This document shows positions 20,162-29,127 of a stretch of 38,841 nt of DNA, piece after piece. Made by a program: the position numbers and the translations under genes. The first letter of the stretch is position 1; the number at the start of each line of letters is the position of its first letter. The stretch comes from a virus, in the IMG/VR virus record IMGVR_UViG_3300042691_018004, positions 1 through 38,841 of that record; one strand, written 5' to 3'. A model generated the notes under the pieces. It was not told where the DNA came from. It worked only from the letters and a program-made list of their open reading frames with translations, and made no database searches.

Positions 20162-20517
20162 TACGGGGCCACCTCCACGCGGGTCACGTCCGAGGTCACG
20201 GCGAGACGGTTGCGAGCTGCGCCCGGTCCCGGCCACGTGAAGGCGTCGCCGGTGATCGGGTCGGTAAACTCCACGTCCCAGACGTAGAGGGGACGGGCGA
20301 GCGCCTCGGTCGCCGCGGCCGAGAGCGTGAGGAGCATGTCGCCGGCGTCGGCCGTGATCGTGAACTCGGCGGCGACCACGGTGGCACGCTCCCGGGCGCG
20401 CACCTGGGACACGGGCAGGTAGTCCTCCCAGTCGGCCCAGGGGACTCCGTCCATCTGGAGGTCGGCGATGCGGATGGTCACGGGGTCGCCACGTAGCACG
20501 GGCACGGTCTCAGACAC
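20161..20517 (-). CDS. minor tail protein
   Basis: A 118-residue beta-rich protein (VPVLRGDPVTIRIADLQ; ATVVAAEFTITAD; PLYVWDVEFTDPITGDAFTWPGPG). It resembles small baseplate or fibre-linked proteins that describe a ligand-binding barrel, but I cannot name the family. The GTG at 20517 has GAGGAG 6 bases upstream. Its position between two large adsorption proteins implies a structural or assembly role in the tail tip. Confidence 0.65.
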   Translation of the reverse strand: MSETVPVLRGDPVTIRIADLQMDGVPWADWEDYLPVSQVRARERATVVAAEFTITADAGDMLLTLSAAATEALARPLYVWDVEFTDPITGDAFTWPGPGAARNRLAVTSDVTRVEVAP

Positions 20518-20527
20518 GAGCTCTCCT

Positions 20528-23116
20528 CTAGGGGTTCTTGGTGAGGCGCTGAATCCACTTCACGTCCAGGTAGAACGGCCAGCGATCGGCGGTTGCTAGC
20601 GGGACGTTCGCGATCGGCGAGCCGGTCGAGCCCGTGATCCCGCTGACGGTGCCGTCGAAGTTGACGTTGTTGGCGGTGCCGGTCGTGGTCGGGGTGTAGG
20701 TGCGCGAGCCGTAGGTGTGCGGCGTGGTCGGGCTCGTCACGCTCTGACCCACGTAGGAACCACCTACCCAGTTATCCAGCAAGATCGTCCAGAATGAGCT
20801 GAGCGAGGCTCCGGCCACGAAGGAGTCGTGAACCCACTTCGGGTAGTTGCCGGACCAGCCCGTAGCGTTCTGGCCGGCCGGGCCGATGCCGGTGTTCGGG
20901 TCGAACGGGTCGAGGTAGGTGCAGATCAGCTTCCCGTCGAGGTAGAACTTCATTCGGATCGTGTAGCGGGTGTTCGCCGTGCCGACGGTGTTCCAGACCC
21001 GCTCGACCTCGAAGCCGGCGCGGGTCCACGGCGGGTTATCGGGGTCCGATGGGTCGGCGATGTCGATCGCCTTGCCGTAGCGCGTCGAGCCGGGGAATGG
21101 GCCGGTGAAGTTGCGGTCGCCCGACTGGACGTGCCACGTCCAGGCGTTGCCCATCCAGGGCTTCCCGATCAGGTTCGCGCCGCCGTAGGACCCGCTCGAG
21201 CCGTCGCCACTGTGGAACACGAGTGACGCCCTGCCCGGCGTGTCAGCCGTGAAGGTCTCGGGCCAGTCCACCTCGAACCGGGAGGCCGAGCCATAGGCCG
21301 TGAACCACAGGCACGACCAGAGCGAATGGCCGAGCGGAAAGCGGATCAGCGCCTCGTAGTGCCCCTCGAGCGGCTGGTAGAAGCTGGTCTGGGTTCTGAT
21401 GTAGGCGGATGAGTAGGCGCGCAGCGAGGTGCCGGTGCCCGTGTCCACGTCGTCGGCCTTCAGCCGAATCATGCCGCCGGCCGAGGTGTCGGTCTCCACG
21501 TTCGAGGCCAGCGAGTAGGACTGGGTCCCGTACCAAAGGCCGGTGACACGGTCGGTGCTGCCCTGGCGAGCGTTGACCATGAGGTTCCAGAGCGCTTTCG
21601 CGTTGTTGTTCGTGACCGTGCCGGCGCCGTTCTTGAGCGTCCAGTTGGCCGTGTCGAACTGCATCACCCAGTCGCGGGTGTAGCCGTCCGGGACGGTGGC
21701 CACGAGCGGGTCGGGCTCCACCGGGGCCGCAGGCGTCACGGCGGCCGAGGCCGCAGACTGGGCGCCCGTGCCGACGGCGTTCGTGGCGGCCACCTTGAAG
21801 GTGTAGGCGGTGCCGTTGCTGAGGCTCGTGATCGTGCGGGTCGTGGCCGTGGTGCCTGTGACGATCGGGGACTGAGCTGTGGCGCCGATGTAGGGGGTGA
21901 TCGTGTAAGAGGTGACCGAGGTGCCGCCGGTGTTGGCCGGGGCCGTCCATCCGAGCTGCACCTGGGCGTCTCCGCCGATGATGTCGATGATCGCCGGGGC
22001 CGACGGCGTCGTGGCCGGGGTGACCGACGCCGACGCCGAGCTCTGCGCTCCGGTGCCGACGTTGTTGTAGGCCGCCACCTTGAACGTGTAGGCGGTGCCG
22101 TTCGTGAGGCCGCCGATCGTGGTCGAGGTCGCCGTCGAGGCGTGGTTCGTCTCGGCCTGCGCCGTGGCGCCGATGAAGGGCGTGACCCGGTAGCCGGTGA
22201 TCGCCGAGCCGCCATCGGAGGCAGGCGCCGACCACGTGACGGTCGCGCTCGCCGCACCGCGCACGGCCGAGACGCCGGTAGGCGCGCCGGGCACCGTGGC
22301 AGACGGCGGAGGCGGAGGCGGAGGCGTGGCAGGCGTCACGCCTTCAAGCGGGTCGAACAGTCGCAAGATGTCGAGCTCGTCGTAGCGATCGCTCAAGATC
22401 CACGCGAGGTGGCCACCGCCGGGCAGACCCTCGTCGGCCGACGGCGTGAGCTCGATCCCCGTGTCATTGCAGAAGCCCTCGAGCGAGTCCCAGTCGATCA
22501 CGGTGTCATCGCGTGCGGCGAACACGGTGATCCGGTCAGCGATGCCGGTGTAGTCGGCCGCGTTGCGCACCGGGTCCACGCCGGCCGTAGCGGCCTCGAA
22601 GGCGGCGCGGCCGCCGGTCGACCAGACCTGGGCGAGGCTGGTCTGATAGCCGGCCTGGTCATACATACTCATCATGTCGACGACGGGCACGAACAGGCGA
22701 GCGGCGCCGAAGTTGTCGGGGTTCGTCTCCGCCCAGCGCAGGGCGTTCAGGCCGCCCATGGAGACGCCGACGAGGTTGGCGCGGTCCGGCAGGCCGATCA
22801 CGCCGGCGTAGTCGAGCGCGTCGTCGATGGCGCCGAGGCCGGTCCCGCCTGCGGGATGCGATGTGGTCGGGTGTCCCCAGTTGGCGCCGCACCAGGGGAC
22901 GATGATCGTCCGGCCGGTCGAGGTGAGGGAGTAGAGCCCGAGCGCGAGGTTTGCGTCGATGATGGCGGTCGCGCTCTGCTCATCCGGGAAGGCGTGGCAG
23001 AAGATCACGGGGCGGAGGTTGGGGTTCACGCGCTCGCCGCGCAGGACGAGCAGCGTCGAGCCCGAGTGTGAGACCCACGAGGCGTGGCGGGGCGAGAAGG
23101 GGTGCAGGTAGGTCAT
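20528..23116 (-). CDS. modular tail enzyme: alpha/beta hydrolase + 2 FN3 + GH16-like domain
   Basis: An 862-residue protein with four parts. Residues 1-258 are an alpha/beta hydrolase: FCHAFP near the oxyanion hole, nucleophile GVSMGG (S119), acid in ARDDT (D203/D204) and GGGHLAW (H236). A proline run (265-271) leads to two fibronectin type III domains (about 276-368 and 371-462), each with NGTAYTFKVAA. Residues about 475-862 resemble a GH16-type jelly roll: GHYEALIRFPLGHSLW, then FEVDWPE (E615, D617, E620), the ExDxxE catalytic pattern, and FYLDGKLI. It likely deacetylates or cleaves host surface glycans during adsorption. ATG 23116 overlaps the upstream stop as ATGA. Confidence 0.83.
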   Translation of the reverse strand: MTYLHPFSPRHASWVSHSGSTLLVLRGERVNPNLRPVIFCHAFPDEQSATAIIDANLALGLYSLTSTGRTIIVPWCGANWGHPTTSHPAGGTGLGAIDDALDYAGVIGLPDRANLVGVSMGGLNALRWAETNPDNFGAARLFVPVVDMMSMYDQAGYQTSLAQVWSTGGRAAFEAATAGVDPVRNAADYTGIADRITVFAARDDTVIDWDSLEGFCNDTGIELTPSADEGLPGGGHLAWILSDRYDELDILRLFDPLEGVTPATPPPPPPPSATVPGAPTGVSAVRGAASATVTWSAPASDGGSAITGYRVTPFIGATAQAETNHASTATSTTIGGLTNGTAYTFKVAAYNNVGTGAQSSASASVTPATTPSAPAIIDIIGGDAQVQLGWTAPANTGGTSVTSYTITPYIGATAQSPIVTGTTATTRTITSLSNGTAYTFKVAATNAVGTGAQSAASAAVTPAAPVEPDPLVATVPDGYTRDWVMQFDTANWTLKNGAGTVTNNNAKALWNLMVNARQGSTDRVTGLWYGTQSYSLASNVETDTSAGGMIRLKADDVDTGTGTSLRAYSSAYIRTQTSFYQPLEGHYEALIRFPLGHSLWSCLWFTAYGSASRFEVDWPETFTADTPGRASLVFHSGDGSSGSYGGANLIGKPWMGNAWTWHVQSGDRNFTGPFPGSTRYGKAIDIADPSDPDNPPWTRAGFEVERVWNTVGTANTRYTIRMKFYLDGKLICTYLDPFDPNTGIGPAGQNATGWSGNYPKWVHDSFVAGASLSSFWTILLDNWVGGSYVGQSVTSPTTPHTYGSRTYTPTTTGTANNVNFDGTVSGITGSTGSPIANVPLATADRWPFYLDVKWIQRLTKNP

Positions 23117-23823
23117 CCGGCGCGCACCTCCAGGAGGCAGACGAGGGAGAAGGCGTGCAAGATCCCGGGCGTGATGCTCGTGTCGCTCGGATGGTTCAGG
23201 AACACGGCCACCTGGACCGAGGCGCCCGGCGTCGGGGCGGTGAGGGTGCCGACCTCGGCGAGGCGACAGGTGATCGCTGGGAACACACTCGTGTTGCTGA
23301 CGAAGTTGAGCTCGGTCACGCCCCAGAGGATCTTTGAGGTGACCCAGGCGTCGGTCGTGTAGCGGATCTGGAGCAGCGTCCCGGCAACCGATACGTTCGT
23401 CACCTTGAGAGGCGAGAGCGACACGGTGCAGGTGTTGGAGGGCATCACGAAGCTAGCGGTCGTGAGCTCGGGGACGCGGTAGTAGGTGGCGCCGTTCGTG
23501 GTCGCCAGAGCCGCGGCCGTCGTCGGGTTGGCGCTGGCGAGGATCTTGCCGGCCTCGGTGGAGATCTTGACCCAGTCGTCGGCGTGGACGACGTAGGTGA
23601 CGAGCTCGTCGGTCGCGGTGTAGAGCGTGCCATCGAGCAGACCGACGGGGTCTGGGCGTTCGGAGAGCGGGCCGGCATCGCTGCTCTGGAGCACCACTTC
23701 GCCCGAGGGCAGGAAGCCGTTCACGTCGCGGCGCAGCTCGTTCACGACCTCGCCGATCGCGTTCACATGAGAGGCGAGGACGGTCTGCCCGTCGGCGTAG
23801 TTCGTGGGTAGCGGGTCCACCAT
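23113..23823 (-). CDS. minor tail protein
   Basis: A 236-residue protein. The N-terminus (YADGQTVLASHVNAIGEVVNELRRDVNG) is the kind seen in phage fibre/baseplate proteins that precede a trimeric region; the C-terminal half is beta-rich (VSLSPLKVTNVSVAGTLLQIRY). The ATG touches the previous stop as TAATG and its stop overlaps the next ATG. It probably belongs to the tail tip or fibre base; no enzymatic motif is seen. Confidence 0.7.
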   Translation of the reverse strand: MVDPLPTNYADGQTVLASHVNAIGEVVNELRRDVNGFLPSGEVVLQSSDAGPLSERPDPVGLLDGTLYTATDELVTYVVHADDWVKISTEAGKILASANPTTAAALATTNGATYYRVPELTTASFVMPSNTCTVSLSPLKVTNVSVAGTLLQIRYTTDAWVTSKILWGVTELNFVSNTSVFPAITCRLAEVGTLTAPTPGASVQVAVFLNHPSDTSITPGILHAFSLVCLLEVRAG

Positions 23824-24992
23824 TAGCGGCGCTCCAGTCGGTCGAGGCGTGCAGCATCCCGGGTGATGCGCTTGAGAACGGAAGCGGGGGCTCGGTCGAA
23901 GGTGACCTCGACGGTCTCGCCGCCGTTGCCGTCGTCGGTCACGGTGATCTCATGCACCCGGGCCTCGGTGTCCACGTCCAGGCGACCACGGCGCACGATC
24001 AGCCGGCAGATGTCGCCGAGCCAGAAGGTGGCGGGGCCGTCCCAGACCCCGGGCATGAGCGTCACCTTGTAGCTAGGGCGGATCACTCCACGCTCAGCCA
24101 GCGCGGCGTCGGCCTTCTCGCCGAGAGCGGCCGTCGTCGTGATGTCGGTGTCGCCCTCCTGGGCGTCGAAGCGCCCCGGGTAGATCGGGTTCACCTCGCC
24201 GCTAGGCTCGTAGAGGTCGGCCACCTGGCGCGTCGTCGGCGTCACGCCGTCGGCGCCCGAGAAGCGAATCGCGTTCGCGTAGCCCGAGGGGTCGAGCTGG
24301 CGGGACACCTGCGAGACCGTGTCGCCCCAGACGGCCACGAAGTCGGCCTCGATGCCGCGGCGCGGGTACCACGTGCGGAAGCCCATCTCCGGGGAGATGT
24401 CCCAGTCGAAGCCACCGATCACCTCGGAGAGCTGCTGGATCGCCTCGCCGAGGTTCTTGCCGGCCTCGTAGGTACGATCGCGGGTGACGCCGGTGGCGGT
24501 CGAGGCGTTCGTGATGCCCATCCCGCCGATGAGCTGCGCGTCGGCGATGAGGTCCCAGGCGATCGCCGACTGGTCGATCCCGGTGTAGGTGGCGTCGGCC
24601 CAGATGATGCGCCGGTCCAGCATCGCCCTGTAGTCGGCGGCCGAGAAGGCGACGCGGTGATCGGTCGGCCCCACCTCGTCACCCGAGGGGCCGACGCGGC
24701 CACGGAACAATCGGACCCCGTTTCGCCACGCCTCCACGTCGGTCGTGAGCTCGTCCACCACGGCGGCGCCCGGGTCGTCGCCGGCCATCGCCCACTCGAC
24801 GGACGAGGGCTCGTTCAGTCGGAAGGTGAACTTCTTGGAGGTGGCGCCGATCAGGTCGCTCAGCGCCTCGCCCTGGGGGCTGAGGGCGATGAGGTCCCAC
24901 CGGACCCCGGGCAGGCCGATCTCGCCGTAGTTGACGCCGTAGAGCGAGTCGCCGTAGAGGGCGGTCCCGTAACGACCTGAGGCGTGAGCCAT
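23823..24992 (-). CDS. minor tail protein (baseplate/Gp37-like)
   Basis: A 389-residue protein similar in outline to siphovirus baseplate hub proteins (Gp37-like): an early FTFRLNEPSSVEWAMAG segment, VRLFRGRVGP, HRVAFSAADYRAMLDRR, then LGEAIQQLSEVIGGFDWDI and a C-terminal beta-rich part with FWLGDICRLIVRRGRLDV. These describe a hub domain that attaches fibres to the tail tip. The ATG at 24992 touches the upstream stop as TGATG. The role is assigned by pattern and by position after the distal tail gene. Confidence 0.78.
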   Translation of the reverse strand: MAHASGRYGTALYGDSLYGVNYGEIGLPGVRWDLIALSPQGEALSDLIGATSKKFTFRLNEPSSVEWAMAGDDPGAAVVDELTTDVEAWRNGVRLFRGRVGPSGDEVGPTDHRVAFSAADYRAMLDRRIIWADATYTGIDQSAIAWDLIADAQLIGGMGITNASTATGVTRDRTYEAGKNLGEAIQQLSEVIGGFDWDISPEMGFRTWYPRRGIEADFVAVWGDTVSQVSRQLDPSGYANAIRFSGADGVTPTTRQVADLYEPSGEVNPIYPGRFDAQEGDTDITTTAALGEKADAALAERGVIRPSYKVTLMPGVWDGPATFWLGDICRLIVRRGRLDVDTEARVHEITVTDDGNGGETVEVTFDRAPASVLKRITRDAARLDRLERR

Positions 24993-25984
24993 CAGCTAGC
25001 CGGCGTCGTCCAGCATCGGACCGAGGCCGCCGAGACGGTCACGGCCTGGGCGGTAGTGCGCCGTGCCATCACCCGGGCGCGCACCGTGCCCGAGGGCGAC
25101 ACGTTGGACCGGAGGTGCGTCGCATGGATCGACCGCGGCGTCACGTTCGTCTCGGCGATTTCGGTGACGGTCGGGCCGGCGGTCCACGTCGAGCCGCCGT
25201 CGATCGAGATTTCGACGATGAACTCACAGACCCCGTTGGAGGACCCGGTCCCGAAGGCGCCGGTGGCATCAGCGAACACGTGGACCGAGCCGGGAGGCTG
25301 GGTCAGGGTGGTCGTGCCGTAGGCCGACGAAGTGGCGGTGAGCGCCGTCGATCCGATGGCGGTCACTCCAGCCTTGAACTGGGATGACATCGGCGTCGAG
25401 ATCCAGTCGAAGCCGGTGCGGGCGACGATCTGCCCGGTCGTGCGGACCAGGAGCTGGCCGGCCGTGGCGAGAAGCGGTGCATTGTCCGAGTAGGTGACGG
25501 CCGTCGCGTAGTAACGAAGGTCGCCGATGGCGGCGTTCGTGATGGAGGCGACGTCCGAGCCGACGGTGACCTGGGCGAGGTAGATCGACCCGGCCGGGAG
25601 AGCGGGGGGCACGGGCGAAGTTGCGGGCGTGCCGGCGACGCGCACGATCTCCCAGGTATCGGAGCCGTCGCCGTACTCCGTGTCATACACGCGGGCCACG
25701 ATCAGGTCGATGCGACTGTTGGGCGCCGTCGGCGCCGCGGCGATCGCCACGTTCGTCACCGCGTCCGAGCGACACAGGTAGTTGCCGCGGGTGGCGGTGC
25801 TGTTCGGGATGATCGCCCGACCGGCGGCCACGTCGACCGACATATTCGCTCCGGCGCCGCGCTGGGTCACCTTGAGGTCGCCGTCGCCGACCACGCCGAA
25901 CCCGTGCTGGAGGTCCACCAGTTGCCGCAGGGCGCGGGCGTCGTAGGTGCCGTTCTGGGCCAACAATGGGGCGTGCAGGGTCAT
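24992..25984 (-). CDS. minor tail protein (upper fibre/baseplate)
   Basis: A 330-residue protein whose N-terminal 190 residues resemble phage baseplate/receptor-binding scaffolds: YDARALRQLVDLQHGFGVV, LKVTQRGAGANMSVDVAAGRAII, RIDLIVARVYD and IYLAQVTVGSDVASITNAAI. The C-terminus (from about 230) is beta-rich and could be the adhesive domain. The ATG at 25984 has GAGGAG upstream. No enzymatic motif is seen. Confidence 0.75.
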   Translation of the reverse strand: MTLHAPLLAQNGTYDARALRQLVDLQHGFGVVGDGDLKVTQRGAGANMSVDVAAGRAIIPNSTATRGNYLCRSDAVTNVAIAAAPTAPNSRIDLIVARVYDTEYGDGSDTWEIVRVAGTPATSPVPPALPAGSIYLAQVTVGSDVASITNAAIGDLRYYATAVTYSDNAPLLATAGQLLVRTTGQIVARTGFDWISTPMSSQFKAGVTAIGSTALTATSSAYGTTTLTQPPGSVHVFADATGAFGTGSSNGVCEFIVEISIDGGSTWTAGPTVTEIAETNVTPRSIHATHLRSNVSPSGTVRARVMARRTTAQAVTVSAASVRCWTTPAS

Positions 25985-25993
25985 CAGGTCTCC

Positions 25994-26839
25994 TCAGATC
26001 CAGGTATCTCGCCAGAGCAGATCCGCTACCGACGGCGGCGTCGCAGACTCGGCGGTGAACTCGACGAACGTCGCGCCCGGTGCCAGCGTCCACCAGCTCG
26101 AGGCGCCGAAGTCCAAGAAGCGGTAGCGGCTGGAGCCCGGGTCGCTGTTGAGCGTCACGGTGCGGGTCTGCGAGTCCACCTCGAGGTAGTCGCCGTCGAG
26201 GATCGCGAGCTCGGGGAAGCGCACCACCTGGCCGGTGTTGCGATTGGTGATCGACGGCGCAGAGCACGGGCCGAAGATCTTCGCCGTCCAGTGGGCCGGG
26301 GCGTTGCCGATGTTGTTGACCTGTACCGCGCCGGAGCCGGTGAAGGCCGGGAAGGTGAGCGGCGGATCGAGGGGCGGCGACCAGCCGCCGGCCTCGCCGG
26401 AGGGCAGCAGCGAGTCCTGATGCACCTCGGCGGAGGTCATCACGCCCGACGGTGCAACCCACTGGGCGGCGACCTCAGTGACCGTCGGATTGGTCATCGG
26501 CGCCGAGGCGTCGACCGGGCGCAGCAGCATCGTGCGCGTGCCGCCACTGGTCGGGTCGACGAACTCCATGGTCGGCCGCCGGGCGGGATGAAGGAAGCCG
26601 GTCAGGTGGTCGATCAGGGCACGGCGTGAGGACCAGGACCCGGCCACCACGGCGACCCGCACCGAGACGACCCGGGCGCCGTGATAGATCGTCGTGTCGA
26701 AGGTGCCGTCGGCGCCGGGCCGGTCCTCGACCACGTCGCGGATCGTCGGCCATCCCAGATCGAACTCCTGGCAGACCAGGCCGGCGTCCCAGTCGTCGAG
26801 CACCAGCGGGTCGAGGCCGTCGCATGTAAGGCGGATCAC
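25994..26839 (-). CDS. distal tail protein (Dit-like)
   Basis: A 281-residue protein in the position of the siphovirus distal tail protein, right after the tape measure gene. It has the N-terminal features of that family: VCQEFDLGWPTIRDVVEDRPGADGTFD, then VSVRVAVVAGSWSSRRALIDHLTGFLHPARRPTMEF. The C-terminal part is a galectin-like beta-rich region (WTAKIFGPCSAPSITNRNT, DYLEVDSQTRTVTLN). Dit forms the ring linking the tail tube to the baseplate. The GTG at 26839 overlaps the tape measure stop as GTGA. Confidence 0.85.
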   Translation of the reverse strand: MIRLTCDGLDPLVLDDWDAGLVCQEFDLGWPTIRDVVEDRPGADGTFDTTIYHGARVVSVRVAVVAGSWSSRRALIDHLTGFLHPARRPTMEFVDPTSGGTRTMLLRPVDASAPMTNPTVTEVAAQWVAPSGVMTSAEVHQDSLLPSGEAGGWSPPLDPPLTFPAFTGSGAVQVNNIGNAPAHWTAKIFGPCSAPSITNRNTGQVVRFPELAILDGDYLEVDSQTRTVTLNSDPGSSRYRFLDFGASSWWTLAPGATFVEFTAESATPPSVADLLWRDTWI

Positions 26840-29127
26840 AGGGCGCCCGCCATCTGGGCGAAGCTGAGCTTCCGGGTGAGCACGTCCACGTCGACCTCGT
26901 CTTGGAGAATCACGGGCCCGGTGAAGGTGACGCCCGAGCCGATGGCCGAGCCGTAGGCGGCGGCGCTGAGCTTGTTGTTGGGGACGACCACGCCCGAGGT
27001 GCGCGGCACGAACAGCTCGGGTCCCTCCTCGCCGACGAGGTACAGGCCGCCGGCGTTAGCCGGGCCGCCCCTCGCCAGAGGGCCGGGGATGAGGGGATTC
27101 CCGCCCGTGTCACCCGGGACTCTGAGCTTGGGGATCTTGATGTTGTTGAGCGTCGAGACGACCGACCCGGCCCACCCGAGCACGGTGATGAGCGCGTTGC
27201 TGAGAGCCTCGACCGCCCACCGCACCGCGTCGATGGCGAAGCCGATGTTGCGGAAGCCGAAGGAGATCGTGCCGCCGAAGGCTCCGGCGATGGGGCGCAA
27301 GATATCCATGGTGGTACGGGCGGCCCAACCGAGAGCGTCGAAGGCGCCCTTCACGACGTTCAGAGCGCCCATGAGCTGGCCCCGTAGGACCATGACGAGG
27401 ATGGCGAGGATGGGCAGAACGTCCCGGCGAATCCATGCGGCGAAGTCCCGCACCGCCGGGATCACGTCCTCCTCGATCGTGGTCTCGAGCCTCTCGAGCT
27501 GCGGGATGACCGTGTCGCTGATCTTGAGGGCCAGATCCTCCAGCACGGGGATCACGTCCTCATCGATGAAGGCCCAGAACTCCTCGAGGACCGGGATCAC
27601 GTTCTCATCGATGAACGTCCAGAGCCCTCGCAGGGCGCCGACGACCTCGTTCGTGATGTAGGCGGCGACCACCTGGAGGATGGGCAGAATATCCTCGGTG
27701 AACGTCTGCCAGATCCCTTGGAGCGCGGGCAGGAAGTCGTCGCGGATGAAGCGACCGACGGCGTCGACGGCGTTACGAAAGCCCTCGATGTTCTGGTAGG
27801 CCCAGACCAGGCCAGCGGCCAGCAGGGCGACGGCGCCGACCAGGAGGAGCAGTGGAGCGCTGGCGGCGATCGTGGAGACCGCCGCGGCAGCAGCCGACGC
27901 GGCCCAGGCGATGAAGGCGAGCACCAGCGGACCGGCGATGGCCGCCGCGATCACGGTGATCGTCCCGGTGTTGTCCTTCGCCCAGTTGGAGATGCTCTCG
28001 ATCGCCGGGATCACTTTCTCGGCAATGAAGGTGGCGAGCGACTGGAGAGCCTGCCGCTTGAACGCCTCGATCTTCGTCTTGACGTTGTCGTTGAGCGTGT
28101 CGCCCATCGACTTCGCCGCGCCCTCCACGTCGCCGAGGGCGTCGACGGCGGTGTCCGGGTCGATGGCGTAGAGGGCGTCGCCCAGATCCTCGGCCTGGGT
28201 GCCGAACAGCGCCACGGCGGCGGCCGTGCGCTTCACGGGGTCCTTCATGTTGCGGATCGCCTTGAGCGTCTCGCCGAGCGCCTTCTTCGCCTCGGGGCCG
28301 CCCTTCGCGATCTTGGCGGCCATGTCCTCGGCGTTCAGCCCGACCAGCTCGAAGCCCTCGGCCGTGAGCTTCGAGCCGTCCACCGCCCGGATGCTGAACT
28401 CCTTGAGGGCGTCGGCGACCTTGTCGGCGTCACGGGCACCGGCCCGGAGTCCTTGGGAGAGGATGCCCGTGGCCTCTTTGCCGGTGAGGCCGAGGTTACG
28501 GAACAGCGTCGGGTACTCGGTCAGGGTGTCGAGGAAGTCACCCTGCTTGTCGACGCCCTGCTGGAACCCACGCGTCAAGATGTCCAGCGCCTCGGCGCCG
28601 TCCTCGGCGAGCCCGGTCTTGATGAGCGTTCCGGCCGCCGCGGTCGTCTTGTTGAGGTCCTGGTCGAACGCCGTGGAGAGGTCCAGCACCTTGGCCGTGA
28701 TGGACTCGATCTGAGCGTTCGTCGCGTCCTCGGGAAGCAGCCCCTGCTGGAGCGTGCCGCGGATCGCCTCGTTCACGGTGGCGAGCGAGTCGCCATACGC
28801 CTCGCCGTAGAGCTTGCCGGCGACGGCGCCGAGCTTCTTCGACTCGGCCTCGGGGAGTCCGAGCTGGGCGCCGAGCTTGTCCTGGGCGGCGCCCTGGTCG
28901 AGCGCGTCGGTGAAGCCCTTCGTGAGCGCAGCAGCAGCGAGCACGCCGGCGGCGAGGAGTCCAGCCGTAGCGACGCCCGAGAAGCCAGAGGCGAAACCGC
29001 CACCGGCCTTGCGGCCCGAGTCGTCGGCGATGGAGTCCAGGCCGCCGAGCTCACGCTTGAGACCAGCGGACATTCCCCGGGCCGAGGGGACCAGCGACAC
29101 GTAGGCGGTAGCGAGCTCAACTGCCAT
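26836..29127 (-). CDS. tape measure protein
   Basis: A 763-residue protein, the longest helical protein of the tail block. It has hydrophobic segments (about 50-70 and 395-445) and a TP901-like core with repeated motifs of the type VIPVLEEFWAFIDEDVIPVLEDL (about 500-560). The N-terminus (ATAYVSLVPSARGMSAGLKREL) matches actinophage tape measures, and the C-terminus GGLYLVGEEGPELFVP is also characteristic. At about 1.5 angstrom per residue it predicts a tail of roughly 110-115 nm. The ATG at 29127 overlaps the end of the chaperone fusion by 11 bases. Confidence 0.93.
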   Translation of the reverse strand: MAVELATAYVSLVPSARGMSAGLKRELGGLDSIADDSGRKAGGGFASGFSGVATAGLLAAGVLAAAALTKGFTDALDQGAAQDKLGAQLGLPEAESKKLGAVAGKLYGEAYGDSLATVNEAIRGTLQQGLLPEDATNAQIESITAKVLDLSTAFDQDLNKTTAAAGTLIKTGLAEDGAEALDILTRGFQQGVDKQGDFLDTLTEYPTLFRNLGLTGKEATGILSQGLRAGARDADKVADALKEFSIRAVDGSKLTAEGFELVGLNAEDMAAKIAKGGPEAKKALGETLKAIRNMKDPVKRTAAAVALFGTQAEDLGDALYAIDPDTAVDALGDVEGAAKSMGDTLNDNVKTKIEAFKRQALQSLATFIAEKVIPAIESISNWAKDNTGTITVIAAAIAGPLVLAFIAWAASAAAAAVSTIAASAPLLLLVGAVALLAAGLVWAYQNIEGFRNAVDAVGRFIRDDFLPALQGIWQTFTEDILPILQVVAAYITNEVVGALRGLWTFIDENVIPVLEEFWAFIDEDVIPVLEDLALKISDTVIPQLERLETTIEEDVIPAVRDFAAWIRRDVLPILAILVMVLRGQLMGALNVVKGAFDALGWAARTTMDILRPIAGAFGGTISFGFRNIGFAIDAVRWAVEALSNALITVLGWAGSVVSTLNNIKIPKLRVPGDTGGNPLIPGPLARGGPANAGGLYLVGEEGPELFVPRTSGVVVPNNKLSAAAYGSAIGSGVTFTGPVILQDEVDVDVLTRKLSFAQMAGAL

